Positions 12,964 through 16,334 of a stretch of DNA of 16,334 bases are shown here, one piece after another; position 1 is the stretch's first letter; every line of letters begins with the position of its first letter. The DNA is taken from contig CAZMBH010000021.1 of assembly GCA_964564535.1 (NCBI GenBank), forward strand, positions 1 through 16,334, given 5' to 3'. Source of the stretch: GWC2-37-13 sp964564535 (GTDB lineage Bacteria > Patescibacteriota > Microgenomatia > UBA1406 > GWC2-37-13). The position numbers and the translations under genes were made by a program. The notes below the pieces were generated by a model that was not told where the DNA came from, made no database searches, and saw only the letters and a program-made list of their open reading frames with translations.

Positions 12964-14139
12964 TCACAAAAAAGCCGCCCAGTCGCTGATCGGCATAACA
13001 TTATAAGGAAGAAAGTTCCATGCATACAGAAATATTGCCGGTAATAAAATTAAAAAAATTATCAAAAATTTCTTTGAAATAAAAAATTTCTCAAATGCGA
13101 TCAATGCCATCGGCCAAAGAGGTAATGAATAACGGCTAATATCACGATGCTGTACAAAAGTTGTTGCTATAAAAAAAACTAAACCGAAGTAAAAAAAACT
13201 TCTGTATTTACTATTTTTCAAGTTAACCAAGGCTAGTCCATACATAAAATAATAAAATAAAACGTCTTCTAACCAAGCCGTTCCTATCCAATTTTTTTTG
13301 AAATCAAAAACTGAAAAAGGAAAAACCAAATGAATATTATCACCAGAGTTAAAATAAGCAAAAAAGTCCCCGAACTGTACGGCGTATATTCCAAAAACCA
13401 ATAATAATCCAAGCGGTATCAATAAAATTCCCAGCCAGTTCCAGTTAAATTTTTCTTTGTCCGCCGTAGTTTTAACGAAGGCAGATTTCAATATTTTTTC
13501 AACAAATACCAATCCGTATCCAGCAAATAACAATATTCCCGGCGCTTTTGTCATTGTCGCCAATCCCCCTAATAATCCAGCCAGCCAAAATTTATTTTTT
13601 TCAAAAAAGAAAAGTGACATAAGGATCAACAGTATAAATAAGCTTTCAGGGGCGCCAACTGAACGAACAACTAAAAACCTCGGTAAAAATAACATAATTA
13701 AAGCTAGTATTATCGGTTTTTTTGTCAGTTTAAATTTATTAAGGAAGTAATAAAAAAATAAAACTAGTCCAATAGTTGCTAATATATTTACCCCAATCAT
13801 TGACTTAAGGTATTCTAACCCGTTAACCCTTAAACCCGTTAACTGAATTAACTCTTTAACCGTCCTAATCAAAACCGGATATAACGGAAAATGAGCGGCA
13901 AAATAAATTGGACTCAACGGAAGTGAAAGAATAAACCCAACTTTAGGTACGTCTATTTTGTTCACTTCATAAAGTGTCTTTGCAGGGATGATATAAAGAA
14001 CTCCGTCATAATGTTTATATATATCTAAAAAACTTAAGCCATTTAATTTAAATATAAAAGGAAGCCACAGCACCAATGAAGAGATTAAAACTACCGCTAT
14101 TATTAAAAGATACGGACGAAGTATGTTGTATAATTTCAT
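12964..14139 (-). CDS. PIG-V-like membrane glycosyltransferase (GT-C fold)
   Basis: This multi-pass membrane protein probably uses a lipid-linked sugar. The 391 residues include about nine to ten hydrophobic helices. The N-terminal loop has a HYDGVLY motif (43-49), whose aspartate fits the catalytic loop residue of GT-C enzymes. APESLFILLILMSLFFFE (163-180), GGLATMTKAPGILL (191-204) and HRDISRYSLPLWPM (331-344) resemble PIG-V/GPI-mannosyltransferase-2 relatives in bacteria. Residues about 98-108 are encoded by the octamer repeats at 13817-13845. It is first in the operon with the MacAB-like genes and is divergent from a second GT-C gene 31 bases away. The minus-strand upstream gap holds TATAAT and TTGACA but at wrong spacing. 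Sugar and acceptor unknown. Confidence 0.75.
   Translation of the reverse strand: MKLYNILRPYLLIIAVVLISSLVLWLPFIFKLNGLSFLDIYKHYDGVLYIIPAKTLYEVNKIDVPKVGFILSLPLSPIYFAAHFPLYPVLIRTVKELIQLTGLRVNGLEYLKSMIGVNILATIGLVLFFYYFLNKFKLTKKPIILALIMLFLPRFLVVRSVGAPESLFILLILMSLFFFEKNKFWLAGLLGGLATMTKAPGILLFAGYGLVFVEKILKSAFVKTTADKEKFNWNWLGILLIPLGLLLVFGIYAVQFGDFFAYFNSGDNIHLVFPFSVFDFKKNWIGTAWLEDVLFYYFMYGLALVNLKNSKYRSFFYFGLVFFIATTFVQHRDISRYSLPLWPMALIAFEKFFISKKFLIIFLILLPAIFLYAWNFLPYNVMPISDWAAFL
13817..13845. repeat. Degenerate octamer repeat inside the PIG-V-like gene
   Basis: On the plus strand it reads CCGTTAACCC, TTAAACCC and CCGTTAACTG in series, with a further AATTAACTC after it. It belongs to the same repeat type as 8388-8413 and 9661-9687. 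Confidence 0.55.
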
Positions 14140-14157
14140 AAAAGAGCTAATGTCAAT

Positions 14158-14163
14158 TATATA
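14158..14163 (+). promoter_or_regulatory. -10-like box for the GT39-like gene
   Basis: TATATA ends 7 bases before the ATG at 14171, the same spacing as at the GT4 gene, so the transcript may be leaderless. No clear -35. Low sequence specificity in AT-rich DNA. Confidence 0.3.
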
Positions 14164-14170
14164 GCATTAT

Positions 14171-15637
14171 ATGAAAACTGTGTTAAATTTTATTAAAAAA
14201 CACCCGGGAATCTTAATTATTCTTGTATTAACATTAGTCGCCACGTTCTTACGCTTATACAATTTGGAAAGATATGCGACATTTTTAGCCGATCAGGGTC
14301 GGGATGCAATAATAATCAAACGTTTAGCGACATTTGAACATTTTACAGCCATTGGACCTCCAACATCAGTCGGGTATGTATTCCTGGGCCCGTTCTATTA
14401 TTACTTTATCGCTCCGTGGTTTTGGCTTTTCCGATTTCAACCGGTGGGCTTGGTTTTTGGTGTCGCATTTTTTTCTATATGTTTTATACCAGTTAATTAT
14501 TTAGTAATAAAAAAAATATTTGATGAAAAAACTGCAATTGTATCATCATTTTTAATCGCATTTTCTTCAATTATGGTTGATTTTTCCCGGTTCTCCTGGA
14601 ACCCGAACCTTCTTCCCCTTTTTGCTCTGATAACATATATTCTGCTTGTCTTAGGTTTTGAAAAAAAAAGTTACATTTATTTTGCTTTGTTTGGAATAAT
14701 GCTTTCATTTTCGATGCAGCTCCATTATCTTGCTTTAATCTTAATCCCCCCATCAGGAATACTTTTTATAGCCAACATTTTAAACTTTAAAAAAAATGCT
14801 AAAAAATATATTGTTGGAATATTTGTCTCGATCGCAGCATTTGTATTGGGGACAGCACCGCTTATTATTTTTGACCTTAAACATAACTTCTTAAATGTAA
14901 AAAGTTTTATTAATCTGATTACAACTCCAAATACGATCAGCTCTAACAGTCTTGCTAATCTATTTGGTGCTTTTAATTTTCTGAATCAATATACCTTTAA
15001 TCATAGTGTCCCGCAAATTATCACTACTATCATTGGTCTTATATTATTTATTTATTTTTTAACTTTATTCCGTTCCGTAAAAATACTGGTAGATAAAAAA
15101 AATACTTTATTTGTTTTTCTTGTTTTGTCGATCATCGGAGTTTCTATGTATCCGGGCCCAAAACACGCTCATTATTTCGGAATAGTATATCCGTTCTATT
15201 TTGCAGTTATTGCTTTATTAATGTCAAAAAATTTCTTTACTTTATTCGGGAAAGTGCTTTTGATATCTGTATTATCTTTTTATTTATATCTTCAAACACC
15301 CGGATATAAGTTTTTTTACGTTGACCAACTTAATCAAATTGAACATTCAAAAAAAGTCGCAGCATTTCTTGATCAAAAAATTGGTTCGGCTCCATTTAAT
15401 TTTGCCGTCCAACCTGACGGTTGGCAAGAAGACGCGTATCTTTATTTTCTCGAACTTAGCGGAAAACGTCCGGTAAACAGAGAGTTAAGAGAAGTAACGA
15501 ACCAAATGTTTGTCATCTGTGGAAACCCATGCGATCCATATAAAACAAGATCATGGAACGTAACAATGTTCGGAAGTTTTAAAATAGCCGATGAATGGGA
15601 TGTGGAAGGGCTTAAAATATATAAATTAATAAAATAA
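14171..15637 (+). CDS. GT39/ArnT-like membrane glycosyltransferase (GT-C fold)
   Basis: This polytopic membrane protein of 488 residues transfers a sugar from a polyprenyl-phosphate carrier to a glycan, lipid or protein at the outer face. The first external loop contains FLADQGRD (38-45), in the place where GT39/ArnT enzymes carry their catalytic acidic residues. FLGPFYYYFIAPWFW (71-85) follows. About eleven to twelve hydrophobic helices fill residues 12-375. A soluble C-terminal part (about 380-488) has a Cys450/Cys454 pair that could form a disulfide outside the cell. The stop overlaps the next ATG by one base (TAATG), so this gene and the GT2 gene are one operon. A GT2 enzyme that makes a polyprenyl-phosphate sugar next to a GT-C user of such a donor is a logical pair. 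Confidence 0.85.
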   Translation: MKTVLNFIKKHPGILIILVLTLVATFLRLYNLERYATFLADQGRDAIIIKRLATFEHFTAIGPPTSVGYVFLGPFYYYFIAPWFWLFRFQPVGLVFGVAFFSICFIPVNYLVIKKIFDEKTAIVSSFLIAFSSIMVDFSRFSWNPNLLPLFALITYILLVLGFEKKSYIYFALFGIMLSFSMQLHYLALILIPPSGILFIANILNFKKNAKKYIVGIFVSIAAFVLGTAPLIIFDLKHNFLNVKSFINLITTPNTISSNSLANLFGAFNFLNQYTFNHSVPQIITTIIGLILFIYFLTLFRSVKILVDKKNTLFVFLVLSIIGVSMYPGPKHAHYFGIVYPFYFAVIALLMSKNFFTLFGKVLLISVLSFYLYLQTPGYKFFYVDQLNQIEHSKKVAAFLDQKIGSAPFNFAVQPDGWQEDAYLYFLELSGKRPVNRELREVTNQMFVICGNPCDPYKTRSWNVTMFGSFKIADEWDVEGLKIYKLIK

Positions 15638-16334
15638 TGAAGATTTCTTTAATAATTCCGTGTTATAACGAAGAGGTAAATATTCAAAAAGGAGTTCTCG
15701 ATAAAATCGGAAATTACACTGCTTCCGATAAAAGATTCTTTGAAGTTCTTATTGTTGACGACGGTTCAAATGACTCTTCAAAAACCGTAATAAAAAATAG
15801 GTATTTAAGAATATATCCGAAGTTCCGTCTTATTCAAAACTCACACCAAGGAAAGGCTTTCGCAGTTCTAATGGGTATTAAACAATCCAAGTATGATTAT
15901 GTGATTTTTTCTGACATCGATCTGGCAACTCCGATTGATGAAATTGAAAAATTAATAGACAAAACCAAAGAGGGAGGTCAGATTGTTATCGGTTCACGAA
16001 ATGATAGCCGAGCCGGCGCTCCGATCCTTCGAAAAATTATGGCGAAAGGCTTGATTTTTATCAGGAATATGATCATCGGTTTAAAAGGAATTAAAGATAC
16101 TCAATGTGGATTTAAGTTATTTGAAAAACAAGCAGCCTTGAAGATAATTGACAAGCTCCAGGTTTTTCACGACAAGCGAATCGCTAAAGGATCATCTGTT
16201 TCAGCAGGTTTTGACATTGAATTTATATTTTTAGGTCAAAAACTAGGTTATAAAATAATAGAGGTCCCGGTTATATGGAAACATGTTGAAACAAAAAACG
16301 TAAATTTTATTAGAGATACCATCGAAACTTTGAC
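15637..16334 (+). CDS. GT2 glycosyltransferase, dolichyl-phosphate glucosyltransferase (ALG5)-like, partial
   Basis: The frame is open from the ATG at 15637 to the window end (232 codons seen), so the 3' end is missing. It has a GT-A fold: ISLIIPCYNEE (3-13), VDDGSNDSS with the donor-binding aspartates, a SDIDLATP motif, GSR and the DTQCGFKLF segment. These are the signatures of ALG5/DPM1-type enzymes, which load glucose or mannose from a nucleotide sugar onto a polyprenyl phosphate on the cytoplasmic face. ALG5-like is favoured by 'SDIDLATP' and 'TQCGFKLF'. Any C-terminal membrane segment would lie outside the window. It starts inside the stop codon of the GT39-like gene, so the two are translationally coupled and probably supply and use the same lipid-linked sugar. 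Confidence 0.88.
   Translation, partial: MKISLIIPCYNEEVNIQKGVLDKIGNYTASDKRFFEVLIVDDGSNDSSKTVIKNRYLRIYPKFRLIQNSHQGKAFAVLMGIKQSKYDYVIFSDIDLATPIDEIEKLIDKTKEGGQIVIGSRNDSRAGAPILRKIMAKGLIFIRNMIIGLKGIKDTQCGFKLFEKQAALKIIDKLQVFHDKRIAKGSSVSAGFDIEFIFLGQKLGYKIIEVPVIWKHVETKNVNFIRDTIETL

Noticed and set aside
1..16334. CRISPR array, rRNA genes or UGA recoding
   Set aside because: No regularly spaced repeats and no rRNA sequence are seen. TGA ends several genes at the expected family length, so the standard bacterial code applies.

Overview
The window looks like a scaffold piece from a Patescibacteria (Candidate Phyla Radiation) genome, most likely in or near Microgenomates. This is inferred from AT-rich coding sequence, small membrane and glycan genes, an archaeal-type PEP carboxylase next to an aminotransferase, no visible Shine-Dalgarno sequences, and many short GC-rich palindromic repeats between and inside genes. 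UGA is a normal stop here (for example the aminotransferase and the HTH gene end in TGA), so this is not one of the UGA-glycine lineages.

Layout. 1-516 holds a possible broken gene end, a 77-nt repeat, a decayed copy of a recombinase 3' end, and a 138-bp unit with 17-bp inverted ends. 517-2157 is a large serine recombinase; its 3' end runs into the inverted partner of the 77-nt repeat, which ends in the 3' terminus of a tRNA-Gly gene. From 5721 down to 2009 everything is on the minus strand and tightly packed: an HTH protein, tRNA-Ile(UAU), tRNA-Phe, archaeal-type PEP carboxylase (ppcA), a class I/II aminotransferase and tRNA-Gly. This block may make oxaloacetate from PEP and pass it to transamination. 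A plus-strand EamA transporter follows, with an in-frame TAG just after its best ATG. Then come, on the minus strand, uppP, tRNA-Arg(CCG) and tRNA-Ala(CGC).

7694-8990 is a GT4 glycosyltransferase bracketed by two nearly identical 70-bp palindromic repeats. 9041-10068 is mutM (Fpg), interrupted by a 100-N scaffold gap whose two flanks repeat the same 55 bases, so the gap is almost certainly artificial. 14139 down to 10059 is a minus-strand operon: a PIG-V-like membrane glycosyltransferase, a MacA-like adaptor, a MacB-type ATPase and a MacB-type permease. On the plus strand from 14171 are a GT39-like membrane glycosyltransferase and a GT2 enzyme of the dolichyl-phosphate-glucosyltransferase type, cut by the window end.

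The main themes are surface glycan and lipid-carrier chemistry (uppP, GT4, two GT-C enzymes, GT2), carbon entry to oxaloacetate and aspartate, tRNA genes placed a few bases behind protein genes, and a heavy load of small repeats, some of them translated. The most unusual structure is the 1.88-kb serine-recombinase unit bounded by 77-nt inverted repeats that carry part of the recombinase gene and the end of a tRNA.
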